A stretch of 64,000 bases of DNA, taken from assembly GCF_020075495.1 (NCBI RefSeq), contig NZ_JABYQT010000007.1:124001-188000 (forward strand), in the 5' to 3' direction. Source of the stretch: Vreelandella aquamarina (lineage in GTDB: Bacteria; Pseudomonadota; Gammaproteobacteria; Pseudomonadales; Halomonadaceae). A program made the position numbers and the translations under genes. Shown piece by piece: positions 44,378 to 52,449 of this stretch (position 1 is its first letter; every line of letters starts with the position of its first letter). The notes below the pieces were generated by a model. That model had not been told where the DNA came from. It ran no database searches and was given only the letters and a program-made list of their open reading frames with translations.

Positions 44378-45118
44378 ATGTCCAACGCGCTCTATACCGA
44401 TCTCTCTGGCTATTACGATTTAATGTGCGTGGATATCGACTACCAGGCCCAGAGTGACGGTATCCGCAGGCTGCATCAGCTCTTCGGTAACGGCGGCCAC
44501 ACGCATCTTGACCTGGCCTGTGGCACCGGCCCTCATGTGCGCCGTTTCATCGAATTTGGCTATTCGAGCAGCGGCCTGGATATCAACCAGCCCATGCTGG
44601 ATATCGCTGCTACCCGCTGCCCCAGCGCCTCGTTCATGCGTCAGGACATGAGCAGTTTCGACGTCTGCGAACCGCAGGATCTGATTACCTGCTTTCTGTA
44701 CTCGATTCACTACAACGCAAGTATTGAAAAGCTGAACGACTGTCTTCTCAGCGCACACCGCGCCCTGGCGCCCGGTGGCGTGTTCTGCTTCAACGCAGTA
44801 GATAAAGACAAGATCGACAATGCCCTGTTCGTCAAGCATACGGCCAGGCAAGGCACCGACCTGTTCACCTTCCGTTCAGGCTGGCATTACGACGGGCAAG
44901 GCGAACAGCAGTCCCTCAGGCTCAGCATCGAGAAAGCAGACGCAAGCGGCGTGCAGGTATGGGACGACGAACACCCGATGGTGGCCGTCCGCTTTGCAGA
45001 ACTCGTTGACTTGCTTGAACCTCTCTTCGAGGTTCAGGTGTTTGAACACGACTATGCAAAAATAACGCCCTGGGACACCGCCTCAGGGAACGCCATTTTT
45101 GTTTGTGTGAAGAGGTAA
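44378..45118 (+). CDS. Class I SAM-dependent methyltransferase
   Basis: A 246-residue Rossmann-fold methyltransferase. Motif I is LDLACGTGPHVRRFIEFGYSSSGLDIN and motif II is near SFMRQDMSSFD; further motifs include APGGVFCFNAVDKDK. No substrate signature was recognised. It stands alone between a divergent MAPEG gene and a convergent YehS gene. Confidence 0.9.
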   Translation: MSNALYTDLSGYYDLMCVDIDYQAQSDGIRRLHQLFGNGGHTHLDLACGTGPHVRRFIEFGYSSSGLDINQPMLDIAATRCPSASFMRQDMSSFDVCEPQDLITCFLYSIHYNASIEKLNDCLLSAHRALAPGGVFCFNAVDKDKIDNALFVKHTARQGTDLFTFRSGWHYDGQGEQQSLRLSIEKADASGVQVWDDEHPMVAVRFAELVDLLEPLFEVQVFEHDYAKITPWDTASGNAIFVCVKR

Positions 45119-45177
45119 ACGCGTGACTGGTTGTACCAGGGCGTGGGCCGCAGAATGAATCTAGCTATTAGTCCTGA

Positions 45178-45657
45178 TTACGCGCGCTTGTCGGCCTGCT
45201 CTGGGCGCAATTGGCATTGTAGGCCCATCAGGAAATTGCGCAGCACCTGGTCTTTGCACTCGCGATAGTTCTTGTGGCTGGGTTTGCGGAAAAACGCACT
45301 TAGTTCGTGGGCACTCAGATTGAAGCCTGCCAGCTCAAAAATCTCCTGGATGTCATCAGCCTTCAGGTTCAGCGCGATTCTCAGCTTCTGAAATACCATG
45401 TTGTTGTTCAGGTTCTTTTCCGGCGCCGGCTGTTCGCCTTCACGCTTGCCGCGCTTGTGGCTGATGAAGCCATTGAGAAACGCCGCCAGATCCACATCCT
45501 TCATCTTGACCAGTGACTCGTCTTCATCCTTTCTCAGCCAGTCGATCACCTGCGTCTGAGTGACCTCGATATCCGCCAGGGCAAAGATCTTGACGATAAA
45601 GGTATCTTTTAAATCAAAGGTATAACGTATGCGGCGAAAAATATCATTATTGGTCAA
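45178..45657 (-). CDS. yehS: DUF1456 (YehS) family protein
   Basis: A 159-residue cytoplasmic protein made of two DUF1456 repeats: DIFRRIRYTFDLKDTFIVKIF near residues 5-25 and MVFQKLRIALNLKADDIQEIF near 88-108, each followed by helices. The function is unknown. The reading frame starts with TTG at 45657; CAGGAG lies 8 bases upstream and the N-terminus MTNNDIFRRIRY matches the family, which supports the rare start codon. Confidence 0.9.
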   Translation of the reverse strand: MTNNDIFRRIRYTFDLKDTFIVKIFALADIEVTQTQVIDWLRKDEDESLVKMKDVDLAAFLNGFISHKRGKREGEQPAPEKNLNNNMVFQKLRIALNLKADDIQEIFELAGFNLSAHELSAFFRKPSHKNYRECKDQVLRNFLMGLQCQLRPEQADKRA

Positions 45658-45732
45658 AACCTGACTCCTGATTCTGGGTACATCCGATAAAGCCTACCGG
45701 CATTGCCGGCATATTCAAAGATGGATGATGCT

Positions 45733-46158
45733 TCACTGGCTGGCAGTCAGCGTTTCCAGCAGCTCATCTATTTCTGCCTTGAGCTCCTGGTCCTCGATCC
45801 TGCTGGCGCTGACCTGGGCATGTTTCAGGTTCTGAATCGCCTCGTCAGTCTGACCCAGCTCGACCTGCAGCGTTGCCATGGAAAAAGCGATGGACGAGAG
45901 GTGGTCCTTTGAATCGGCTGCCTCCGCCTTGGCCAGCGCCTTGGCGTAGATGATCAGCGCCTCGTCCAGCTCCTCGGTAAAGTCGGCCAGGGTTTCCCAC
46001 TGCTCCGGGTGATCCTTGGCGGTATTCTCATTCTCCCGGCAGATCGTTTCCAGCTCGGCGTAAAGGGATTCAAACGCTGCCCTGTCATCCTTGGCAGCCG
46101 CCTTCATCAGCTTTTCGGCCAGCTCGTAAACTGACTTGTATATTTTGGTATTGATCAT
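45733..46158 (-). CDS. Uncharacterised alpha-helical protein, TPR-like
   Basis: A protein of 141 residues that is helical throughout, with amphipathic repeats that resemble tetratricopeptide repeats (AEKLMKAAAKDDRAAFESLYAELE, ATLQVELGQTDEAIQNLKHA). It is acidic and lacks a signal peptide, so it is probably cytoplasmic. I chose the ATG at 46158, with AAGGG eight bases upstream; a GTG at 46167 is in frame. The family is not recognised. Confidence 0.78.
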   Translation of the reverse strand: MINTKIYKSVYELAEKLMKAAAKDDRAAFESLYAELETICRENENTAKDHPEQWETLADFTEELDEALIIYAKALAKAEAADSKDHLSSIAFSMATLQVELGQTDEAIQNLKHAQVSASRIEDQELKAEIDELLETLTASQ

Positions 46159-46354
46159 TGTTGACACCCTTCTCTATCCAATCACGTAATGAGTCGCCAG
46201 GCAGGCCAGCGTTGGCGGCATTATACCTGTGATGGAAGCATTTACGGGGGCAAGATGGCGGGCACGGAAAAACAGGCGCCGCACCAGAGACGATCATGAA
46301 TATCGCAGCCTTGGTACACCGCGCCGGGGGGCGTGGCGTTTGGTCGATAGCGGC

Positions 46355-46762
46355 TTATTGCACGTAGTAGCCGCTCACCTTCCATACACCCTCTTCAAAG
46401 TGCGGCGTAATGGTTTCGGTGACCTGAGGCTTGTTGGCAAACCGCGTCTGGAAGGTAAATTCCTTGTAGTCGTTGCGCGCCGCACCGGGCATGGAGGTCT
46501 GGCTGACCACCCGCGTACGCCGACGCGACTCCACGGGACCAAAATCGCGCCGCGCCAGGCCAATGGTGCGCTCCAGCATGCTGGCGGAGAGAGGCCGCTG
46601 CAGCAAGGGGGAAGCCTCCTCCCACGCCCTTTCGAACTCACCTCGGTCGATTGTCTCAAGCCACGCCAGCGCCACCTTTTCCGCCTCATCCACAGGGGAT
46701 TGGGCAAAGGAGCCAGAAGACAACAGCAAGGCAGTAACGAGGCAGATCAGCTTTTTGGACAT
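46355..46762 (-). CDS. DUF4019 periplasmic protein
   Basis: A protein of 135 residues with a signal peptide (KKLICLVTALLLSSGSFAQ) and one DUF4019 domain (ALAWLETIDRGEFERAWEEASPLLQ, then RRTRVVSQTSMPGAARNDYKEFTFQTRF and the C-terminal VWKVSGYYV). The fold is probably NTF2-like; no function is known. The ATG at 46762 starts the signal peptide; the frame to 46795 is rejected. Confidence 0.85.
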   Translation of the reverse strand: MSKKLICLVTALLLSSGSFAQSPVDEAEKVALAWLETIDRGEFERAWEEASPLLQRPLSASMLERTIGLARRDFGPVESRRRTRVVSQTSMPGAARNDYKEFTFQTRFANKPQVTETITPHFEEGVWKVSGYYVQ

Positions 46763-46846
46763 GGAAGGCTCTGGGCAACGATCAGGAAATGGCACGACTT
46801 AAGTATATATATCGGAGCCCGCCTGAATTACTTTAACGATAAATCG

Positions 46847-47245
46847 TCATAGCCAGACAAGGCCGCTATAGGGGTTCTCCACCAAGGAAGCCAGTCGGCT
46901 CTGCAAGCCACCTGCGTGAATCTCCAACTTATGGCCGTCGGGGTCGAGTATATAAATCGAATGCCCTTCGCTCTTGTTCAGCTTCCATTGCCGTACCTCA
47001 AGGGCTTCCAGCCTTGCGCAACAGGCATCGAAATCTGCCTGCGCTACGTCAAAGGCGATATGGGTATAGTCGGTCTTCGCGCAGGGTTCATCGCAGGAGA
47101 GGCAAAGCCATAGCTTCCCGGCGGAAAGGTAGGCGCCGTTGTTCCATTTCGCATGCCCGGTCAACCCCAGCACCTGGGTGTAGAAATGCAGCGAACGTTC
47201 CAGATCGCTCACGGCCAGGGTGATATGGTTCAAGCCGGTAATCAT
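46847..47245 (-). CDS. fosA: Fosfomycin resistance glutathione transferase (FosA family)
   Basis: A 132-residue glyoxalase-fold enzyme. The metal ligands of FosA are present: His7 in GLNHITLAV, His in DYTHIAFDV and Glu in GHKLEIHAG. The segments WNNGAYLSAGKLWLCLSCDEP and LNKSEGHSIYILDPDGHKLEI match FosA throughout. FosA opens the epoxide of fosfomycin with glutathione using Mn2+ and K+. Chromosomal fosA is common in gammaproteobacteria and does not by itself prove clinical-level resistance. Confidence 0.9.
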   Translation of the reverse strand: MITGLNHITLAVSDLERSLHFYTQVLGLTGHAKWNNGAYLSAGKLWLCLSCDEPCAKTDYTHIAFDVAQADFDACCARLEALEVRQWKLNKSEGHSIYILDPDGHKLEIHAGGLQSRLASLVENPYSGLVWL

Positions 47246-47292
47246 TGACGACTCCGTTGAGCGTCTACTCGGTATCGACGACGCATCGCCAC

Positions 47293-47636
47293 CTACTTGC
47301 CTCCCGCTATATCGATAAACGAGCCAGTCACGTAGGAGGCCTCATCGGATAATAGCCAGGCAATGGCCTGGGCAACCTCTTCCGGCGTGCCGCCGCGCTT
47401 CAACGGAATCTGCGGCGCCAGCCGTGCGACCCGACCAGGTTCTCCACCATCGGCGTGCATGTCCGTGTGAATGAAACCCGGCCGCCCGCCTCTTCGATAC
47501 GCGCCGCCACCGCTTGCGCCGCCTCGCGGTTTTTCAGGTAGTTGATACACACCGCGTAGCCACGGGCGGCCAGCAGCTCGGAGGTTGCCGCGCCAATGCC
47601 ACGCCCGCCGCCGGTAATGATGGCAACCTTATTCAT
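47293..47636 (-). pseudogene. Short-chain dehydrogenase remnant with internal deletion
   Basis: The 5' part encodes a normal SDR start with the cofactor motif TGGGRGIG (about 8-15) and continues to EEAGGR near residue 53. Then the reading frame shifts, and the 3' part encodes a normal SDR end from about RPGFIHTDMHAD to GSFIDIAGGK. About 130 residues, including the catalytic Ser and YxxxK, are absent. The join lies near 47479-47490 in a GGCGGGCGGCCGGG run, which could have allowed slippage or recombination. The product cannot be an active oxidoreductase. Confidence 0.85.
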
Positions 47637-47726
47637 CAGTAGCTTCCTGTACGCTTTGACCTTGAACCCCTTACTTGTTCAAAGCCAATGAAACTGACCG
47701 TTACGCCCACTTAAACCAGCAGAGAA

Positions 47727-48200
47727 TTACCACTCAATGTGAATAGGCGTTCCCACCTTGACCAGCTCCATGAACTCGTCCATTTCCGAGTTGGTCAACG
47801 CAATGCAGCCGTTGGTCCAGTTAAAGCGTTGCGTAATGGGCGCCAGCCAGCCCAGCCAGTTAAATTGACCATGTACCATGATAAAACCGCCGGGTGAAAC
47901 GCCCAGCCTTTCGGCATTCGCCATGTCCACTTCGTTGGGATAACTCACGTGCATGGAGCGATAAGCCACAGAGTCCTCTTTTTTATAGTCGAGTACGTAG
48001 TGGCCTTCAGGCGTTCGCTGATCGCCCTCCTGAACCTTGTGCCCCTGCGGGCTGCCACCAAGCGCAACGTGGAATTCTCTAACCACGTTATCCCCATCGA
48101 GGAGATACATGCGGTTGTCTGATTTATCTACTTTTACCAAGTCGACTTCCGCCAACGCCGGGGCCGCAAGAAACACCAGTAACCATGCTATTTTGTTCAT
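47727..48200 (-). CDS. L,D-transpeptidase (YkuD/ErfK family)
   Basis: A periplasmic protein of 157 residues with a signal peptide (NKIAWLLVFLAAPALA) and one YkuD domain. The active site is in the segment MVHGQFNWLG...FNWTNGCIALTN, with His and the nucleophilic Cys in the pattern HG-x(n)-TNGCIAL. Such enzymes make 3-3 cross-links or attach lipoproteins to peptidoglycan; which one cannot be told. The ATG at 48200 starts the signal peptide. Confidence 0.9.
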   Translation of the reverse strand: MNKIAWLLVFLAAPALAEVDLVKVDKSDNRMYLLDGDNVVREFHVALGGSPQGHKVQEGDQRTPEGHYVLDYKKEDSVAYRSMHVSYPNEVDMANAERLGVSPGGFIMVHGQFNWLGWLAPITQRFNWTNGCIALTNSEMDEFMELVKVGTPIHIEW

Positions 48201-48261
48201 TAGTCGAGCCAAAAGGTAAGGACTACCTAGTGTATTGGATGGGCTTGAGTTGATTCTAGGA

Positions 48262-48708
48262 TTACAAGACCATGTACAGCCGTAGCGCATCCTGATGCTG
48301 AATCCCCTGCTCGAAAAGCGCTTCTGGGTAGTGATCCAGAAAGTGGTTCTTCACCACCCTATCAACCCTGAACCCATGGCGCTGATAATAGGCAAGCTGA
48401 TACCCGAAAGAGCCAGTGCTTAGCTCTACCCGCTGTATATTTCTGTTCCTCAGTTCGCCCAAGGCGAAGCGTAGCAGGCCTGACCCTATGCCTTGTTGCT
48501 GAAACTGCGGGTAGACCGCGATATTGAATAGCTCGGCGGTTTCGGCACCGATTGGCTTGGCGATACACGCACCCAGGATTTCTCTTTCTCGCTTCGCAGC
48601 AAAGCACCAGGCCTCATGCAAGTAAGATGCGATCATCTTTTCGGAAGGGTCTGCTTCTAGCAAAAGCGTAACGGGAATTTCAGCGGCCTCTACTTCCCAA
48701 TAGTGCAC
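48262..48708 (-). CDS. GNAT-family N-acetyltransferase
   Basis: A 148-residue GNAT protein. Motif A is in YPQFQQQGIGSGLLRFALGEL (Q/RxxGxG as QQQGIGSG), with a conserved end region YYQRHGFRVDRVVKNHFLDHYPE. Substrate is unknown. The start is a GTG at 48708, preceded by GAGGTG about 5 bases upstream. Confidence 0.87.
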   Translation of the reverse strand: MHYWEVEAAEIPVTLLLEADPSEKMIASYLHEAWCFAAKREREILGACIAKPIGAETAELFNIAVYPQFQQQGIGSGLLRFALGELRNRNIQRVELSTGSFGYQLAYYQRHGFRVDRVVKNHFLDHYPEALFEQGIQHQDALRLYMVL

Positions 48709-48757
48709 TTTTCACCTCGCGAATACGGCATGCCCCTCGGCAGTAGGCAGCAGATTA

Positions 48758-49522
48758 TCAGCACCGATCCGCGTACTGCAGAATGTCGTAGGAGTAGGCA
48801 TATTTAAACTCACCGCTAAAGTCGATTTGAGATAGTTGATCGCGTAGCTCAACAGCTATCGAATCCAACGTCTGGCCTTTTCTCACAGCCTCTTCGATAT
48901 TCGATTGCGTAGTGAGATAACCAATCAGCGCATCGAGCGTGAATGTTATCGGTAAACAGCCTTTCTCGCTCGCCAGTAGTGACAGTGCCGGGTCCTCTGC
49001 CAGCGTCATGTCTTCGTATCGAGCCCTTGGTGGAGATGGGTAGCATTTCAGATACTCGTCACGAAACCAGCTGTTGAAGCAATGGGAGGTCGAATGGCCA
49101 GCGAAAGCGAAATTATAAATGATCCAGATAGCGCCGGGATGGGACGCTGCTTTATAGGCCGCCACGGCCCGCACGCCATCGAACCAGTGAAACGCCATAC
49201 ACGTCGAGATGAGGTCGAAGCGGCCTTGCTGAGGCAGCTCGGTGTAGTCCGCCTTGCTCACGGATAAGCCGCGCTGTTGGGCGATGATCAGCATCTCGTT
49301 TGAAGAATCAATACCCACGACCTCCTGAGCAATATCCAGAAGCGGAACGGTAGAGTCGCCGGTGCCGCACGCAACGTCCACTGCCCGGCCAAAGTGCTTG
49401 GCAGGTAGATGTCGCTTCATTATCTGAAAAAGCGCTTGGTGGGCTTTGGGGCGGTATTGATCATATCGCTTGCCGACGCCGGTATTGGCAAAGTACTGGG
49501 GGGTTCTGGTCAATATGCTCAT
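48758..49522 (-). CDS. Class I SAM-dependent methyltransferase
   Basis: A methyltransferase of about 254 residues, with motif I VDVACGTGDSTVPLLDIAQEVVGIDSS and the FDLISTCMAFHWFD segment common to UbiE/COQ5-like enzymes. The start ATG at 49522 overlaps the azlD stop by one base, so translation is coupled to azlD. The reading frame continues upstream but those residues lie inside azlD and are not conserved. Substrate unknown. Confidence 0.87.
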   Translation of the reverse strand: MSILTRTPQYFANTGVGKRYDQYRPKAHQALFQIMKRHLPAKHFGRAVDVACGTGDSTVPLLDIAQEVVGIDSSNEMLIIAQQRGLSVSKADYTELPQQGRFDLISTCMAFHWFDGVRAVAAYKAASHPGAIWIIYNFAFAGHSTSHCFNSWFRDEYLKCYPSPPRARYEDMTLAEDPALSLLASEKGCLPITFTLDALIGYLTTQSNIEEAVRKGQTLDSIAVELRDQLSQIDFSGEFKYAYSYDILQYADRC

Positions 49523-49830
49523 CACCATGCAGTCAATAAATAATACGACACGCACCCGCCCAGCATTCCCACGAAAAGGCCGCCGAGGTTCAGATAAGCC
49601 AGCGTGGCCGTGATGACCAGGGCGACCAGTGCAGGGCCAAGGGCGATCTGCGCTTCCTGCAATACAAGGTAGACGATGAAGTTCAGGAAAACAGCGATGG
49701 GCAGCGTCGTCTCCATCCATCGCAAAAGCCTTGGAGAAAACTGAAAATCGCAGATGACCGGCAATACGCGAACCAGCAGGCTCGTTAGGCAAAGGGCCGC
49801 GATGGCGGTGATGATGCTGCTGCTATTCAT
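49522..49830 (-). CDS. azlD: AzlD-family branched-chain amino-acid transporter subunit
   Basis: A 102-residue protein with three or four membrane helices and the pattern SLLVRVLPVICDF...LLRWMETTLPIAVFLNFIVYLV, typical of AzlD. With AzlC it forms an exporter of branched-chain amino acids and related analogues such as azaleucine. The gene overlaps azlC by 8 bases. Confidence 0.9.
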   Translation of the reverse strand: MNSSSIITAIAALCLTSLLVRVLPVICDFQFSPRLLRWMETTLPIAVFLNFIVYLVLQEAQIALGPALVALVITATLAYLNLGGLFVGMLGGCVSYYLLTAW

Positions 49831-50551
49831 GCTTTTTCCATTGCTCCAGAAGGATGGCCGTCATGATGACGCTGGGCATCCAGAAAAAGGTCGCCCCCAA
49901 CCACTGATGGAAGGCGCCGACCACTAGCAGACAGGCCGCAACCATCAGCGGCAGCAACCGATACCCACCCGCTACACGCCGCTTGATTTGAGAGACAGAC
50001 AGATAAATCAGCACCACGCTTGCCGGAAACCCCAGATGAATATCCGTACTCAGCCACTCACCGGGAATGAGCTTTCCCATCAGCGCTCCCAGCACCGCGG
50101 CACTTACCCAGAAAAGGAAGATGGTCAACCGAATGATCAGGGTGTCTTTCGTGGTATCGCCGTCTTTCTCCGTGGCGTAGGCTTCATCGCCCAGCAGGTG
50201 AGCCGCGCATATTCTGACCCACCAGCGCCTTGGCAACCTTGTGGTCGTGGTCAGCGCAATCGGCAAGTAACGACTGTTGATCGATGCGCAAATGATCAGC
50301 ATGGTCAGAAAGCCGGCATTGGCCTCGGCCAAGGGAAGCACGGCAAACTGACCGCTGCCTGTAAAGCCGAGAACGCTGACGACCAGCACCTCGAGCATGC
50401 TCCAGTCTGCCCGATGAGCGAGTACCCCGAAGAGCATGCTGACTGGAACGATGGCCATCGCGGAAGGCAGTGCCCTGATAAAAGGCCGCGAAGACGTTGC
50501 CTTTCCGCTTTCTTGAGCCATCCCCCTGCCGGAATTGTAAGGATCGCGCAT
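49823..50551 (-). CDS. azlC: AzlC-family branched-chain amino-acid exporter
   Basis: The large subunit of the AzlCD exporter. The conserved part begins RALPSAMAIVPVSMLFGVLAHRA and continues with LGFTGSGQFAVLPLAEANAGF and NSRYLPIAL. Start choice is uncertain: ATG codons at 50626, 50551 and 50521 are possible, and the ribosome-binding sites are weak. I use 50551, which gives 242 residues, near the family length. The AraC-type gene just upstream on the same strand is a candidate regulator, as AraC genes often sit next to azlCD. Confidence 0.87.
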   Translation of the reverse strand: MRDPYNSGRGMAQESGKATSSRPFIRALPSAMAIVPVSMLFGVLAHRADWSMLEVLVVSVLGFTGSGQFAVLPLAEANAGFLTMLIICASINSRYLPIALTTTTRLPRRWWVRICAAHLLGDEAYATEKDGDTTKDTLIIRLTIFLFWVSAAVLGALMGKLIPGEWLSTDIHLGFPASVVLIYLSVSQIKRRVAGGYRLLPLMVAACLLVVGAFHQWLGATFFWMPSVIMTAILLEQWKKHE

Positions 50552-50676
50552 AAACCGCTCTTGCAATAAACCAGCGGTGCTTCTCTCGCCCCCCGCCGCT
50601 GGTTCAACCTTGCGGTGAAATTTCATGGCATGTCTCGCTGAAATGCTTCCTAATGGACGGTTTTGTCCTCTCGACA

Positions 50677-50739
50677 ACAACAGCGCCTTTACCGCCCTTG
50701 GCATCAACCAAGGCAGATAAAGCGCTCAGGCGCTGTTGT
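50677..50739 (-). repeat. Nested inverted repeat upstream of azlC
   Basis: Outer arms at 50677-50688 and 50728-50739 are exact 12-base complements. Inside them CCTTGG (50696-50701) and CCAAGG (50708-50713) form a second hairpin. The structure lies between the AraC-type gene and azlC on the same strand. It could be an operator, a leader RNA structure or a weak terminator of the regulator gene; no T-run is present. Confidence 0.6.
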
Positions 50740-50842
50740 CAGGCATGAGGCAATTCTGACGTTTGAATCGAAAAGCGTCTTGTATGATCGTGCAGGTTTG
50801 AGACGATGGCCTGGGCGCCATCAATGCAGCTCGAAGGCTGCT

Positions 50843-51652
50843 TCAGAGGGCGTGCCGGCGAAGAAGGTCTGCCCAGCGGCCGGGGGGCAAGCCGTATGCG
50901 TTGGCGAACTGATGAGTCATATGGCTTTGATCCGTGAAACCACAGGCTACCGCGACCTCCACCAATGCCACTCCGGCATTGATCATGCATCGGGCTTTAT
51001 CAAGACGGCGTAGTGTCAGGTATCGATAGGGGCTCGTTCCAAACAGGGCACGAAAGTCTCTTGAAAGACTCCATCGATCCACTCCGGCGACCTGTTCAAG
51101 ACGCGCCATGGTGACTTCTTCGGTACAGGCATCGAGCATGAACTGCCGGGCCAGCTCGGCCGCTTTGTAATCAAACCTTCGTCGGCGCCTTGTTTGGCCT
51201 GAGACATCCTCCAGTGCCTGGGCAATATCGAAGATCCCGTCATCTTCTTCCAGACTATCCAGCCCGGCATCGAGATCGGTGAGCATGCGGGAAATGGCAG
51301 AAACAATGCGCGGGTCTGATGAAACGCCTTGCGCAACGAATGGCAAGGGCCGCCCGCCGAGTACCCGCTGAATCGTCTCTGGCGAGATATACAGAATCTT
51401 GTAGTGAAATCCCTCCGCCGTGCCCGCTTCGCCATCGTGCAGCTCATCGGGGTGTATCACCACCGCGTTTCCCGGCAGGCTATAGCGTAGGGACTTGCGG
51501 TAGTTGAACCCATGCACGCCGTTGAGTGTGATACCCAGGGCATAGGTATCGTGCCGGTGCGGCGTGAACCCATGGCCTGAAAAGAACGCCTCCATTCTTT
51601 CTATCCGGGCAGTGGGTCTTGAAACCCGAGTCCAATCCTGGCTGCACGTCAT
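50843..51652 (-). CDS. AraC-family regulator, probably of azlCD
   Basis: A 269-residue protein with an N-terminal cupin-type sensing domain (FTPHRHDTYALGITLNGVHGF) and a C-terminal double helix-turn-helix (MARLEQVAGVDRWSLSRDFRALFG and VEVAVACGFTDQSHMTHQFANAYG). AraC proteins of this form beside azlC regulate amino-acid export. Its ATG overlaps the stop of the upstream GNAT gene by 4 bases. The control of azlCD is an inference from position. Confidence 0.87.
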   Translation of the reverse strand: MTCSQDWTRVSRPTARIERMEAFFSGHGFTPHRHDTYALGITLNGVHGFNYRKSLRYSLPGNAVVIHPDELHDGEAGTAEGFHYKILYISPETIQRVLGGRPLPFVAQGVSSDPRIVSAISRMLTDLDAGLDSLEEDDGIFDIAQALEDVSGQTRRRRRFDYKAAELARQFMLDACTEEVTMARLEQVAGVDRWSLSRDFRALFGTSPYRYLTLRRLDKARCMINAGVALVEVAVACGFTDQSHMTHQFANAYGLPPGRWADLLRRHAL

Positions 51653-52200
51653 CTCGTCATCCCGGAAACGCCATCAGCGTGATGCTCTTCCCACTGCGCC
51701 AACGACTGCCTATACATTCGCACTTCACGGCCATGAAACTCATGAACGTCGAACTGTTCGAACCCCGCCTTGAGCGCGACCCTTTGCGACGCTACGTGAT
51801 CGGGCTCTATCAGAACCACCACCGAAGACACCCGTTTCTTGCCAAAGGCGTGCTGCAGAACCGCCCGCGCCGCCTCAGGTGCTAACCCTCTATTCCAGTA
51901 GCGCGTCGCCAGCCGGTAGCCAAGGCCAATCTCTTCGATGCCGTTGACCTCTTCCGGGCTAACGCCACAAAAGCCGATCAGCGTATTCGTATCCTTTTCG
52001 ATCAGCGCCCAGGGGCCAATACCGTGTGCTTCGTAGCACGTCAGGCACCATTCGATAAAGCGGCGCGTCATGGCGTCATCGCAAACGCCGCGAATCGAAT
52101 ACTTCATGACGGCAGGATCGCCCAGAATGCGCGTCAGTTCGGCCGTATCGTTTAGAGTCAATTCACGCAGAATCAACCTCTGCGTTTCACAAATGTACAC
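51649..52200 (-). CDS. GNAT-family acetyltransferase (RimJ/RimL type)
   Basis: A 183-residue protein with the RimJ/RimL start TQRLILRELTLNDTAELTRIL, the core GPWALIEKDTNTLIGFCGVS and the acetyl-CoA region GYRLATRYWNRGLAPEAARAVLQHAF, followed by EPDHVASQRVALKAGFEQF. Such enzymes acetylate N-termini of ribosomal proteins or small amines. The start is GTG at 52200 after a GGGGGTAGGG sequence. Coupled to the AraC gene by a 4-base overlap. Confidence 0.9.
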   Translation of the reverse strand: MYICETQRLILRELTLNDTAELTRILGDPAVMKYSIRGVCDDAMTRRFIEWCLTCYEAHGIGPWALIEKDTNTLIGFCGVSPEEVNGIEEIGLGYRLATRYWNRGLAPEAARAVLQHAFGKKRVSSVVVLIEPDHVASQRVALKAGFEQFDVHEFHGREVRMYRQSLAQWEEHHADGVSGMTR

Positions 52201-52449
52201 GCCCTACCCCCGGATTACGTCCGCAACGTTTATGGCCCAATGAATATTCATTTATTCGAATATCCCATAATGACAAACCCTATGACAGGAGCACGTTCAA
52301 TACGATTGGCCAGAGGCTATCTATCGGCCCTGGGCAGCCGTGTGCAAGAGCGTGTTATTTGGAAAGGCCATTCGAGCGCCGCCAAGCCAGAAAAACCCAC
52401 TAGACTTGGCTAACCCGCACCACTTTCGATGACGACACCAGGGATGGTC

